In this document: piece by piece, positions 35,563 to 44,492 of the stretch
Position numbering within the stretch: position 1 is the stretch's first letter
How the letters are laid out: the number at the start of each line of letters is the position of its first letter
DNA from: Flexithrix dorotheae DSM 6795
Lineage (GTDB): Bacteria; Bacteroidota; Bacteroidia; Cytophagales; Flammeovirgaceae
Assembly (NCBI RefSeq): GCF_000379765.1
Contig: NZ_KB903434.1
Span: 124,001 to 188,000, forward strand
DNA: 64,000 nucleotides
Direction of reading: 5' to 3'
Program-made: the position numbers and the translations under genes
The notes under the pieces: generated by a model
The model's database searches: none
What the model was told of the DNA's origin: nothing
What the model saw: only the letters and a program-made list of their open reading frames with translations

Positions 35563-35815
35563 ATTTACGTAGTAGTTAAAGGTTAAGGTAAATGTTCAGT
35601 CCAGGCTTCCAAAAAATTCACCCGTACTGGTTGTTTTGGTTGATAAAAAAAAAATCTATCTAGTTTCCAATTTACGAAAATCTCAATATTTATTGCATTA
35701 ATTGAAGATGAATATTCGATTAAAATAACCGAAAAATCATAGAAGGCTGAACAATATTGGATTATTCTAATTTAAATTATAAATCTGGAAATTAACCTTA
35801 TCCAATTCCTTAAAA

Positions 35816-37744
35816 TCAATCCCCTTCAAATTTCAGCCTCACTACCTCCAGGCTTTCTTTCGAGCCGATCACGTTCACTAAATCATGCATCCTTAGCCGC
35901 GTATATCCATGGGATATCAACACCTTATCTCCCCTTTTCACAGAAAGTATGATCACATCGGAAGGTAGTCTTAAATCTCTAAGAAAAACCCCATGCAAAT
36001 CGGGGTCCTGCACTTCAATTTCTGCCGCTCCCTGAGATTCTTCCATTCCCAATAATAGAGAGGTTGTGGTTGGAGAGCGAACAAACTGATCGAGCAGACT
36101 TACAATTGCTGTGGAAGGCTCCACAATTCGGGCCCCCAGCTTTCTGAAATGGTCGTAATTCGATCGTTCATTTAAGCGAACAATCAAGTCTTTTGTACCG
36201 TAATTCTCATATGCCAACTCGCAAATTTTGTAATTATCTTTATCTGACATCATCGTGACAATAGCCTCCACATCCGCTGCTCCCAGTTTATCAAAAGTAG
36301 GCTTATCAAACTTTTTTACCACCCGAATATCCAGACCGGAAGTATTTCCTAAATCCAGGTTGGAAATAGTTGTCACAATTTTCACTTCCCAGCCATTTTT
36401 CTGTAACAGCTTTGCCAATGCCACAGATTTTCCTTCCAACCCAAAAATAAGTGCATCCCTAACGCCTTCATATTGTGGACTAGATTTTCGGGTATGATGT
36501 TCTTTCAATTGAAAAATGGCAATTTTAAATAAGGGAGGACCGACAATTTGATTGAGCACAATTACCGCAATAATTATGGTGGCAAATTCATTACCCCAGC
36601 CATCAAACGCTGAAGCCACTTCGGTGGCTAAACCCAGACCAACTCCTGCCTGGGTAATAAATGGAGTCCAGCTCCACTTTCTGTATTTCCAGGAATCTCC
36701 ACCTAAAAAACTTCCTACCTGTGTACCCATAAACATGGTCACCATGTTTACCCCAAATAGGATTAAGGCAAATGGCCAGACTTTTACAATAATATCCAGG
36801 GAAATACTTGCACCTGTAAGTGTAAAAAATGCCATATAAACCAATGGTCCCGTTTCATGGAGAATACTGAAAAATTCAGACTTAAACCTGCTATAATTTG
36901 TCACAATAAAACTCCCGATTATACAGACCAATAATGGTTCTATATGCAGTTCCACATTAAACTGTGCATAACCAATATCTCTCAGAATATGAGACCCGAC
37001 AAAAACTGCATAACCGGTGGACAGTAATAGGATCTTTTTAAAGAGAGAATAAAACCGAAGTGACAAGATAAACTCTATAACTTTCCCCAATAGTAAACCT
37101 CCAACCACTGATAAAGCCAGGGAAAACAACACCAATCCGATTAGTATGAGGTCAAAATCCGAACCCATTAACAATCCCTCTACAAAAGAAAAATTAATGG
37201 CAAAAAGGATAATTACAAGTACATCAATTAGCACGGTTACTCCAAGTGAAGTCTGGGTAAAGGGCCCTTTAGCTCTTGTTTCGTTTATTATGGCTATGGT
37301 GGAGGAAGGAGACCTGGCAATAAAAATTGTGGCTGCCAAAAGGGAAATAGCAAGCCTTACTTCCATGCTGAGAGAGGCCATAAATGGAATACGACTTCCA
37401 ACAAAAAAAATAGCCACTGTTCCAAAAATGAATGTCACAACCAACTGCCCTAATGTCATCCAGACAATATTCTTAAACCTACTTCTAATTTCTTTTAGAT
37501 AAAGCTCCCCACCAGCGGCAAAAGCGATAAACGCCAATGAGATCTCATTCACAAAATTTAAATCCTTAGTGGCCTGAATTGGAATTAAACCAAGAATAAA
37601 AGGTCCACAAATAATACCTGTGATTAACAAACCGGTAATTAGTGGAAGTTTGATTTTTGGAAAAAAATGAGATATCCAGTTGGAAGCTATTAAAATCACT
37701 AAAAATCCAGCTAATATCTTTATGGAATCCAGGTATATATTCAT
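35816..37744 (-). CDS. CPA2-family cation/proton antiporter with TrkA domains
   Basis: A 642-residue protein in three parts. Residues 1-385 form the membrane domain, with about 12 helices including FIARSPSSTIAIINE. Residues about 398-530 are a TrkA-N (RCK) nucleotide-binding fold, starting DALIFGLEGKSVALAKLL. Residues about 560-640 are a TrkA-C ligand domain. This layout matches KefB/KefC-type and related Na+(K+)/H+ antiporters gated by nucleotides. The Rossmann loop is atypical (G-L-E-G-K-S), so ligand identity is uncertain. The ion transported cannot be told from sequence. Single gene, divergent from purE. Confidence 0.88.
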   Translation of the reverse strand: MNIYLDSIKILAGFLVILIASNWISHFFPKIKLPLITGLLITGIICGPFILGLIPIQATKDLNFVNEISLAFIAFAAGGELYLKEIRSRFKNIVWMTLGQLVVTFIFGTVAIFFVGSRIPFMASLSMEVRLAISLLAATIFIARSPSSTIAIINETRAKGPFTQTSLGVTVLIDVLVIILFAINFSFVEGLLMGSDFDLILIGLVLFSLALSVVGGLLLGKVIEFILSLRFYSLFKKILLLSTGYAVFVGSHILRDIGYAQFNVELHIEPLLVCIIGSFIVTNYSRFKSEFFSILHETGPLVYMAFFTLTGASISLDIIVKVWPFALILFGVNMVTMFMGTQVGSFLGGDSWKYRKWSWTPFITQAGVGLGLATEVASAFDGWGNEFATIIIAVIVLNQIVGPPLFKIAIFQLKEHHTRKSSPQYEGVRDALIFGLEGKSVALAKLLQKNGWEVKIVTTISNLDLGNTSGLDIRVVKKFDKPTFDKLGAADVEAIVTMMSDKDNYKICELAYENYGTKDLIVRLNERSNYDHFRKLGARIVEPSTAIVSLLDQFVRSPTTTSLLLGMEESQGAAEIEVQDPDLHGVFLRDLRLPSDVIILSVKRGDKVLISHGYTRLRMHDLVNVIGSKESLEVVRLKFEGD

Positions 37745-38048
37745 AAATTTCAGAATAGAATAAATTTATCTTTGAGCGCCTCTAATTTTTAGAGCATGTT
37801 TAAGCAAGGAAAATACTTAAACATGCTCTAAAAAATAAAAATATAACGAATGTAAATTTAAGGTCCTAATTTTCAATTTTTGAAAAGAATAATATTTTAA
37901 ATGACTTTTTATAAAGAAATTTCCGCTAGGGGTGAAATTTTATTTTAAGCCATTATTTAAGGTATTCGTAATTATGCCGGAGGAAAGGATAAATAGATTA
38001 TTTTAGCAATTTAAATGACCAAAAAGAAACCTTTACGACAAAAAAATT
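37745..38048. other. Divergent spacer between the antiporter and purE
   Basis: This 304-bp region contains a long perfect inverted repeat (listed separately) and otherwise AT-rich sequence. I see no gene and no exact TAnnTTTG box for either flanking gene. Confidence 0.4.
37786..37834. repeat. Perfect 19-bp inverted repeat between divergent genes
   Basis: TTTTTAGAGCATGTTTAAG (37786-37804) is exactly complementary to CTTAAACATGCTCTAAAAA (37816-37834), with an 11-nt loop. The stem starts with T and ends with A in either direction, the reverse of a rho-independent terminator. It also lies at the 5' ends of both flanking genes. It could be a large operator, or a MITE-like or REP-like unit. Confidence 0.8.
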
Positions 38049-38570
38049 ATGGAAAATATTGAAGTAGGAATAATAATGGGAAGTAAGTCTGACCTAAAGG
38101 TTATGGCAGAAGCTGCAAAGGTATTGGAAGAACTGGAAGTAACTTTTGAGGTGACCATTGTTTCAGCACACAGGACTCCGGAAAGAATGGTAGAATATGC
38201 CCAGGCTGCTAAGGAAAGAGGAATTAAAACCATAATTGCCGGTGCAGGTGGAGCCGCCCATTTACCCGGAATGGTAGCTTCTTTAACCACTTTGCCCGTA
38301 ATCGGAGTTCCTGTAAAATCCAGCAATTCTATTGATGGATGGGACTCTGTGTTATCAATTTTGCAAATGCCGGGTGGTGTCCCGGTGGCTACTGTGGCAC
38401 TTGATGGAGCAAAAAATGCAGGAATTCTTGCTGCTCAGATTGTTGGAACCTCAAATGTTAAAGTGGCAGAAAACCTTGCTGAATTTAAAAAACAATTGAA
38501 AACAAAAGTGATGGAATCTGTGGAAGACCTTGAAACAAACGGTTGGAAATCTAAAAAAATAGGCTTCTGA
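38049..38570 (+). CDS. purE: N5-carboxyaminoimidazole ribonucleotide mutase
   Basis: Rearranges N5-CAIR to CAIR in purine synthesis. The 173-residue protein is class I Pur[11 protein letters not shown] at the phosphate site (about residue 12), SAHRTPERM (about 40), and [12 protein letters not shown] and VIGVP. No purK is nearby, although class I PurE needs PurK's product, so purK must lie elsewhere. The next gene starts three bases after the stop codon, so the two are translated from one message. Confidence 0.95.
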   Translation: MENIEVGIIMGSKSDLKVMAEAAKVLEELEVTFEVTIVSAHRTPERMVEYAQAAKERGIKTIIAGAGGAAHLPGMVASLTTLPVIGVPVKSSNSIDGWDSVLSILQMPGGVPVATVALDGAKNAGILAAQIVGTSNVKVAENLAEFKKQLKTKVMESVEDLETNGWKSKKIGF

Positions 38571-38573
38571 TTT

Positions 38574-39374
38574 ATGAATAAAACTGATTCCCTGATTTTT
38601 CTCTTTGCAGCTTTTTTGCTTTCCGGCATTCACATTCCTAATGAAGGGAAATTAATGAATGCTTATTCGAAATTAAAATCATTGGAGAGAGATTATGGAA
38701 TCAGTATTTATACCGGGAACTTTTCAGCAAGTTCCTATGCTGCCACCAATGCGGAATGGGATTTTTTGGACGAGTCTGATAGCCTTGCTTTGCTGGAATT
38801 TACAAATATTCTTGCAAAGGAATGGAGAAAATATCCTAAGGATTGGGTTGTAAAATCGAACTTAATGGCTATCGCTTTAGTGAAAAACCTTAGTGTAAAC
38901 GGACAAAAAAGGTTTGCGATCCCCGATGCCTTTGGAGAAGTGCTTTATTATGATATTGGCTATGCACACTATGGGGAAAATTACATCTGCCATTCCATTC
39001 ACCATGAGTATTACCATATGATCGAGGAAAATTCTTTTGGGACCATGTATTACAATGACCCTTATTGGATTTCCCTGAATGATGTTAATTTTAATTATGG
39101 TCCTGGAGGTGCTGCGGCTTACGGGGACGATAATTTTGCTGCCAGCCTTCATCCCTTATCGGGATTTGTAACCGGCTATTCCACTTATGGAATTGAAGAG
39201 GATAAGGCAGAAATTTTTGCCTTCCTATTAATGAAAAATAGTTATCTGGCTTTGGAAGAATGGGCAAGCTCAGACATCATTCTTAAAAATAAAGTTGTCT
39301 ACATGCGGGAGTTTATTCAGAATGAAGTGATCCTGATGGACAGTGCTTACTTTTCTTTTATTCACGGTTTTTAA
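38574..39374 (+). CDS. Putative secreted zinc metallopeptidase with HExxH motif
   Basis: A 266-residue protein with a possible signal peptide (hydrophobic residues about 7-19). The zinc motif HEYYH is at residues 144-148, preceded by another histidine. About 70 residues later an acidic helix, GIEEDKAEIFAF, could supply the third ligand, as in gluzincin peptidases. The sequence around the motif (CHSIHHEYYHMIEEN) looks like a genuine catalytic helix. I do not recognise a named family. It is coupled to purE by a three-base gap but has no obvious metabolic link to it. A shared hairpin terminator follows. Confidence 0.65.
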   Translation: MNKTDSLIFLFAAFLLSGIHIPNEGKLMNAYSKLKSLERDYGISIYTGNFSASSYAATNAEWDFLDESDSLALLEFTNILAKEWRKYPKDWVVKSNLMAIALVKNLSVNGQKRFAIPDAFGEVLYYDIGYAHYGENYICHSIHHEYYHMIEENSFGTMYYNDPYWISLNDVNFNYGPGGAAAYGDDNFAASLHPLSGFVTGYSTYGIEEDKAEIFAFLLMKNSYLALEEWASSDIILKNKVVYMREFIQNEVILMDSAYFSFIHGF

Positions 39375-39390
39375 TAAGAAAGCAAAGAAC

Positions 39391-39438
39391 AAAAAAAGCG
39401 GTAACTGTAGGCTTAAAAACCTCAGTCACCGCTTTTTT
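39391..39438. terminator. Bidirectional terminator between the peptidase gene and secDF
   Basis: An AAAAAAGCGGT/ACCGCTTTTTT outer stem is extended inside by ACTG/CAGT and AGG/CCT with single-base bulges. It is symmetrical and serves both converging genes. Confidence 0.88.
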
Positions 39439-39459
39439 ATTTATAAATGGGAATCCTTA

Positions 39460-42400
39460 TTAAGCTTTTGCTGCTTTTACAGATCCTTCCTTTTTAGTTT
39501 GTTTTTCCTCTATTTTCATAGCATCATAAACAATAGGAGTGGCTACAAAAATTGAAGAATAAGTACCTACAAGAATACCAACCAATAGAGCGAAAGAGAA
39601 ACCTCTTAATACCTCACCACCAAATAAGAACAGGATAAGTACAACCAATAAAGTTGTAACTGATGTAATCAAAGTACGATTTAAAGTACTATTAATAGAA
39701 TCATTCATAGTCTCATGCAAATCGTGGTGTGGTCTTAGACCTAAAAATTCCCTAACCCTGTCAAATACTACCACAGTATCGTTAATAGAATAACCAATTA
39801 CGGTAAGCAGTGCGGCAATAAATACCTGATCAATTTCAAATCCAATTCCAAACAGATATGCAAAGGCAAACATGGAAAGTACTATCATAGCATCGTGGAA
39901 AAGAGCTACAATTGCACCAATACCAAATTTCCAGTTTCGGAACCTCACCCAGATGTACATAAAGATGGCAATCAAAGCAAAAATTACCGAAGTAAATGCG
40001 GAATCCTTAATATCATCTGCAATAGTTGCTCCTACTTTGGCAGTACTTGGGATTGTAAATTTACCCTCTGCAATCAAATCCGAATTCGATTCATATTGAT
40101 CACCTGAAAACTCAGAAATTCCCGCAATCAAGGCATTCATTACAGTACTGTCAGCCGCTGAAGATTCATCTTCTACAAGGTAGTTTGTGGTAATCTTCAT
40201 TTTCTGGTCACCACCAAAAGTTTTCACCTGCACACTTGAATTTTCCAAATGCCCCTGTAAATCCACCTGTAAGTCTGAAGGAATGATATCCTTTTTGAAC
40301 TCTACGATATAAGATCTACCACCCTGAAAGTCCACACCAAAGTTTAAGCCATTAGTAGCCATTGCACCAACTCCCAATACAATCAAAATAGCTGAGATAG
40401 TATAGGCAACTTTCCTTTTTCCAATAAATTCGAAATTTAATCCGCTCAACATTTTGCTGGAAAGTGGAGTCACAAAAGAAATTTTGCTTTCATTTCCTTT
40501 TCTGGTGAGGTAAGTTACAATCACTCTGGTAATGTAAACCGCTGAGAAGAATGAACAGGCAATACCGATCATTAAAGTAATTGCAAATCCTTTAATTGGT
40601 CCTGCACCAAATGAATAAAGGAAAATTGCGGTAAGCATTGTAGTTACGTTGGAGTCAAAAATGGTCCAGAAGGCTCTTTCGTAACCAAGTTTTATAGCAT
40701 TCAAAAGGTTACTTGGATCAACCTTTAATTCTTCCCTGATTCTTTCAAAAATAAGTACGTTGGCATCAATGGACATACCAATTGTCAGTACGATACCGGC
40801 AATTCCAGGTAGAGTTAAGGCTGCATTCAACTGCGCCAAAATACCAAAGATGAAGAAAATATTGATGAACAGTGCCACATTGGCAACCATACCCCCTTTA
40901 GCATAGTAAGCAATCATAAAGATTACCACTAAGATCAAACCGAAGATTACAGACTGAATTCCCTGAATTTGTGCTTCCTTTCCTAATGAAGGTCCAACTA
41001 CTGCTTCCTCTACAATTCTTGGAGAAGCAGGTAATTTACCAGCCTTCAATACGTTCGCCAAATCCTTTGCCTCTTCTACAGAAAAATCACCGGTAATAGA
41101 AGAACTACCATTTGGAATTTCTCCCTGCACCGTTGGAGCAGAATAAACATAGTTATCTAAAACAATAGCAATTTGATTTCCGATATTATTTCCAGTAAGC
41201 TTTTTCCATTTTTTAGCTCCCTCCACATTCATTTTCATGGAAATATCCGGACGTCCAAATTGATCGAAACCGTTTTGAGCATCTTCTACAACTTCACCGG
41301 TTAGAGGCGCTTTTCCTCCTCTCTCCTTTTTCAATACATTCAGCGAAATAAAATCCAAAGGATTGCCATTCGCATCATTTCTAGGTTTTACATTCCACAT
41401 GAAATACATGTTAGGAGGAATCAAACTTTTTATTTCAGGATCATAGATGATTTTGTTGATTTTTGCAGTATCAGAAATCATATAACCTAACCCTCCAGTC
41501 TGTCCTAAAACATTTAAAGTCAATAGCTCAGAATACTGGGATTGCAGGTCTTCCAATGCCTGCTGAGTAGAATCGGCCTGTGCAGTAGTATCGCTTGAAG
41601 CTGAATTGTCATCGGCAAATAATGGATCGACCTCAGACTCTTGATTTTCCTCTTCGGCAAATAGCTCCTCTCCTTCCTCACTTTCAACACCATCTGCTTT
41701 CTCAGCTTTTTGCTTTTTCACTACATAATCATTGATCGCCATCAAATACTGAGAATATTCCTGAGGTCTCCACACTTCAAGGAACTCTAATTTTGCCACA
41801 CCTTGTAACAGTTTTCTAACCCTTTGAGGATTATCCACACCAGGCAATTCTATTTGAATTCTACCAGTTCCCTGTACCCTTTGGATTTCAGGCTGAGATA
41901 CTCCGAATTTATCAATTCTGGTTCTGATGATATTGAAGGTTCTGTCAATAGCGTCTTCTACCTCCGATTCAATTACTTTCTTCACTTCATCATCCTCTGT
42001 ATCAAAATCGATTCTGCCTTTTGTAGCAGTATTGGCAAAGAAACTTGCCAAAGAGGCATTTGGAGATAATTCTTCCAGGGCATTGAAAAACAGAGTAGTA
42101 TAATTTGCTCTACTTTGAGTTTGTTGCTCTTTGGCCATTTTTAAGGCCTGACGGAAATTAGGATCATTATTATTTCCTGATAAAGCCACAAGAATTTCAG
42201 CTGGAGAAACTTCAAGGGTTACGTGCATTCCCCCTTTTAAGTCAAGCCCAAGGTTAAGCTCGCTTTCTTTTACTTCTTTATAAGTGAAATCGAACACAGG
42301 GTATACAGGCTCATTCCAGATGGAATCCAGGAATGCTTGTTTTTTGCCATTATTAATTGCCCCAGACTCGTCCATGGCATATTCGTCTGCATCATTCTGT

Positions 42401-42492
42401 ACCTTTCTGGATACCAGAGTAAATGACAGATAAAATATACTTAATACCGTAATGATGATGGTAAGTAGGACAATGCCATTTCTATTTTGCAT
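39460..42492 (-). CDS. secDF: Fused protein translocase subunit SecDF
   Basis: A proton-motive-force-driven membrane protein that assists late steps of Sec export. SecD and SecF are fused in one chain of about 1010 residues, as usual in Bacteroidota. The first helix is near residues 7-27. The SecD motif LGLDLKGGMHVTLEV is near 82, the SecD membrane block follows about residue 560, and the SecF part begins with FEFIGKRKV and GVDFQGGRSY. I chose the ATG at 42490-42492 (MQNRNGIVLL). The frame extends 26 codons further with an unlikely basic leader. Unusual: a strongly acidic, low-complexity insertion of about 45 residues (roughly 265-312) in the first periplasmic domain. Confidence 0.95.
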   Translation of the reverse strand: MQNRNGIVLLTIIITVLSIFYLSFTLVSRKVQNDADEYAMDESGAINNGKKQAFLDSIWNEPVYPVFDFTYKEVKESELNLGLDLKGGMHVTLEVSPAEILVALSGNNNDPNFRQALKMAKEQQTQSRANYTTLFFNALEELSPNASLASFFANTATKGRIDFDTEDDEVKKVIESEVEDAIDRTFNIIRTRIDKFGVSQPEIQRVQGTGRIQIELPGVDNPQRVRKLLQGVAKLEFLEVWRPQEYSQYLMAINDYVVKKQKAEKADGVESEEGEELFAEEENQESEVDPLFADDNSASSDTTAQADSTQQALEDLQSQYSELLTLNVLGQTGGLGYMISDTAKINKIIYDPEIKSLIPPNMYFMWNVKPRNDANGNPLDFISLNVLKKERGGKAPLTGEVVEDAQNGFDQFGRPDISMKMNVEGAKKWKKLTGNNIGNQIAIVLDNYVYSAPTVQGEIPNGSSSITGDFSVEEAKDLANVLKAGKLPASPRIVEEAVVGPSLGKEAQIQGIQSVIFGLILVVIFMIAYYAKGGMVANVALFINIFFIFGILAQLNAALTLPGIAGIVLTIGMSIDANVLIFERIREELKVDPSNLLNAIKLGYERAFWTIFDSNVTTMLTAIFLYSFGAGPIKGFAITLMIGIACSFFSAVYITRVIVTYLTRKGNESKISFVTPLSSKMLSGLNFEFIGKRKVAYTISAILIVLGVGAMATNGLNFGVDFQGGRSYIVEFKKDIIPSDLQVDLQGHLENSSVQVKTFGGDQKMKITTNYLVEDESSAADSTVMNALIAGISEFSGDQYESNSDLIAEGKFTIPSTAKVGATIADDIKDSAFTSVIFALIAIFMYIWVRFRNWKFGIGAIVALFHDAMIVLSMFAFAYLFGIGFEIDQVFIAALLTVIGYSINDTVVVFDRVREFLGLRPHHDLHETMNDSINSTLNRTLITSVTTLLVVLILFLFGGEVLRGFSFALLVGILVGTYSSIFVATPIVYDAMKIEEKQTKKEGSVKAAKA

Positions 42493-42663
42493 GTCGAAAA
42501 TTGTTTTGTTAAAAAATTTATATTGTAATGAATGTTTTACCGCCTGCTTTTTACGCGTTTGCTCAAGCATTATTTACCCTTTGAGCCAACCCAATAAATC
42601 AATCCTGAAAAATTGATCAAAAGCCTGCTGGTTAGTATTAATTTTTGATTTTCAATTGAAGTA

Positions 42664-42696
42664 AAATGTGATGGACAGGAACAGTGAATCACATTT
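42664..42696 (-). terminator. Possible hairpin downstream of the 123-residue protein gene
   Basis: AAATGTGAT (42664-42672) and ATCACATTT (42688-42696) form a perfect 9-bp stem with a 15-nt loop. It lies just past the stop of the minus-strand gene, but the T-tract is weak. Confidence 0.35.
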
Positions 42697-42712
42697 ATGC
42701 ACTTCCTATAAG

Positions 42713-43084
42713 CTAGGGTGCATGCGGTGCTATATAGAATAGCAACACATTTTGGAAATAATAGAGTAATGATGGATTAAGTGATTGCTCCTTGGGTTGT
42801 TGGTTAATCACGACCATCGGCCTTACCACAGCTGGAAGAAGGCAAAGGTTTTTATTAAAATCTACATGCACAACACCATTGGCTGTATTGAGCACAATGT
42901 TGTTTTCAAAATAGGCAGCACCGTCTTCACCGGGACACGAATCATCCTGCTGACATTCCAGGTTTCCCTTTTGTGTTGGTAAATCCGATGAATGCATAGC
43001 AAGACTATTGCCCAGTGTTAATATTAACACCAGCCCGATTAGGAATAATCCTTTAAATTGTGCTATAGAATTCTTTTTGCTCAT
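42713..43084 (-). CDS. Small secreted hypothetical protein
   Basis: The 123-residue product has an N-terminal signal segment (FKGLFLIGLVLILTLGNSLA, about residues 9-28). It is followed by a polar region with two cysteines in ECQQDDSCPGEDG, a possible disulfide or metal site. The C-terminus turns hydrophobic again (LLYYFQNVLLFYIA). No family is recognised. A perfect inverted repeat and a TAnnTTTG box lie directly upstream. Confidence 0.55.
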   Translation of the reverse strand: MSKKNSIAQFKGLFLIGLVLILTLGNSLAMHSSDLPTQKGNLECQQDDSCPGEDGAAYFENNIVLNTANGVVHVDFNKNLCLLPAVVRPMVVINQQPKEQSLNPSLLYYFQNVLLFYIAPHAP

Positions 43085-43094
43085 TTTGGGGTGA

Positions 43095-43133
43095 CAAAAG
43101 TAAAAATAAGATTTAACAATAAAAAATCTTATT
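43095..43133 (-). promoter_or_regulatory. Promoter box beside a 10-bp inverted repeat
   Basis: On the minus strand TACTTTTG (43102-43095) fits TAnnTTTG and ends 10 nt before the ATG of the 123-residue gene. Directly upstream, AATAAGATTT (43105-43114) and AAATCTTATT (43124-43133) form a perfect inverted repeat with a 9-nt spacer, where a repressor or activator could bind. The resulting transcript would have almost no leader. Confidence 0.35.
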
Positions 43134-43278
43134 TCGTCAGTGAATTTTAGTTTTTTTCACTAATTTTTAAAAAAGTTGGGTCACACACATAATGTTTCCT
43201 ACAATTCACGGTTTTCCTTGTACTAACCCACCATTGGGGGTTTGTCTTATTTTTTATTCACTTTATTTTTTTATACAA

Positions 43279-43491
43279 ATGGACAAGCAGAACGTAATCG
43301 ACACTTTAACAGACCTTTATGAAACGTATCAGTACCTGATCACCAAAGTTGAGCTCACAAAAGAAACTTTGGAAAACAATGGACCTACAATCTCAGAATT
43401 TGAAGAAGAAAAAATTAAAGACATTTTTGAGTCAATTATCTCCAAAAATTCTGAAATTGCACAAGATTTACAAACATTAAAAGCTTCCTAA
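43279..43491 (+). CDS. Small acidic helical protein
   Basis: The 70-residue product begins MDKQNVIDTLTDLYE and is almost wholly helical, with a heptad-like pattern (about residues 5-30 and 40-66) suggesting a helical hairpin or coiled coil. I chose the ATG at 43279. The frame could extend to 43192, but that adds 29 hydrophobic, cysteine-containing residues that look like read-through of upstream non-coding sequence. No family is recognised. Confidence 0.55.
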   Translation: MDKQNVIDTLTDLYETYQYLITKVELTKETLENNGPTISEFEEEKIKDIFESIISKNSEIAQDLQTLKAS

Positions 43492-43631
43492 GAAATATTA
43501 TTTTTTAACTTTTTTTGAAATGCAGGTATTCGGGAGCATTGGGTTTCAATTGTAATGGATCATTATCAAGAGCATAATTTCATTTTTTAATCTGATAATG
43601 TTTCTTACCAAAATAAAACTTATACTGATTA

Positions 43632-44327
43632 ATGCCGGGGGTTAAAGATTTTTTTCAGGTTGGTTTTTCAACCACTTGTGCTGGTGGATATTTTAATTCT
43701 ATTGAATTGCTCAATCATTATATTCATTACCACCATCCTACTCTCACTAAAGAGGTGGCCAAAGAATTAAAAGTTATAAAAGGAGAAGCAGAATCTATTA
43801 CTCAGGAAATTACACAGATTCATGCTTTTGCTGATGAATTAAAAATCATAATGGTAGCCCCACCGGCATTTCCCGAAGCCTATTTCTCCTGGGCAAGAAT
43901 GACTTTCTCAGGTTTTACCGAACCTATGGATGACCTGAACCCTAAAAAAATTGCTTTTAAAATAGGCTTTTATTCCGGAGAAATTTTAAGTAGCCTGAAA
44001 TTATTAAAGGTCATTTTAAATATCTCCACTGCTGTGGTTGGCATTCCGGCATTTCAGGAACAGTGGAGTAATACATCAAAATCCATTTTAAAATCAATCA
44101 AAAACCTGGAAGCAGCTGCCAACCTTGCCGAACTCACCCCCAAAGGACCAGATGAACTGAGTTCCAGATTTGCCCAACAATTTTGCAAAGCCGGAAGAGA
44201 AATTGCTGAAGCAGAAATCGATTTTTCCAATCAGGCTTATCTTTTTCTGCTCTCCAGCAAAGTAGAAAATCATCAGCAAGATTTGATGGTAAAAAATGAG
44301 GAAACAGGTTTGTATTTGAAAAATTAA
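43632..44327 (+). CDS. Hypothetical protein, mostly alpha-helical
   Basis: This 231-residue protein has no signal peptide or definite membrane helix. The start reads MPGVKDFFQVGFSTTC. Long amphipathic helices follow (ELKVIKGEAESITQEITQIHAF and the lysine-rich WSNTSKSILKSIKNLEAAANLAEL, split here by prolines and glycines). A moderately hydrophobic centre is LKLLKVILNISTAVVGIPAF. No family is recognised. It sits between two other unknown genes on the same strand, with 140- to 165-bp gaps, so an operon is not obvious. Confidence 0.6.
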   Translation: MPGVKDFFQVGFSTTCAGGYFNSIELLNHYIHYHHPTLTKEVAKELKVIKGEAESITQEITQIHAFADELKIIMVAPPAFPEAYFSWARMTFSGFTEPMDDLNPKKIAFKIGFYSGEILSSLKLLKVILNISTAVVGIPAFQEQWSNTSKSILKSIKNLEAAANLAELTPKGPDELSSRFAQQFCKAGREIAEAEIDFSNQAYLFLLSSKVENHQQDLMVKNEETGLYLKN

Positions 44328-44441
44328 TCCTGCCATTTTTAATCACACCACACTTAACATGCTTTAAATCAGCTAATTACAAACAAAAATCCTTTTAGAA
44401 GCTTCACCCCCTTCCTGTTCTTGTTTTCCCTAATTTTTAAA

Positions 44442-44449
44442 TATATTTG
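44442..44449 (+). promoter_or_regulatory. Candidate promoter for the 190-residue protein gene
   Basis: TATATTTG matches TAnnTTTG, and TTG at 44421-44423 lies 18 nt upstream, close to the -33 spacing of Bacteroidota promoters. The leader would be about 37 nt. This is the best two-part match in the window. Confidence 0.5.
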
Positions 44450-44492
44450 TATTCGATTAACGCATTGAAATTGTCAAAACCTCTTAATCTGA

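Noticed and set aside
37146-37502. A 118-codon plus-strand frame inside the antiporter gene
   Set aside because: It is the mirror of a hydrophobic membrane domain and has no start context or family.
37786-37834. Interpretation as a rho-independent terminator
   Set aside because: The T-run precedes rather than follows the stem on both strands, and both flanking genes point away from it.
42664-42696. TGTGA and TCACA half-sites resembling a Crp-type operator
   Set aside because: The half-sites are too far apart for a Crp-type site and lie at the 3' end of a gene; a hairpin fits better.
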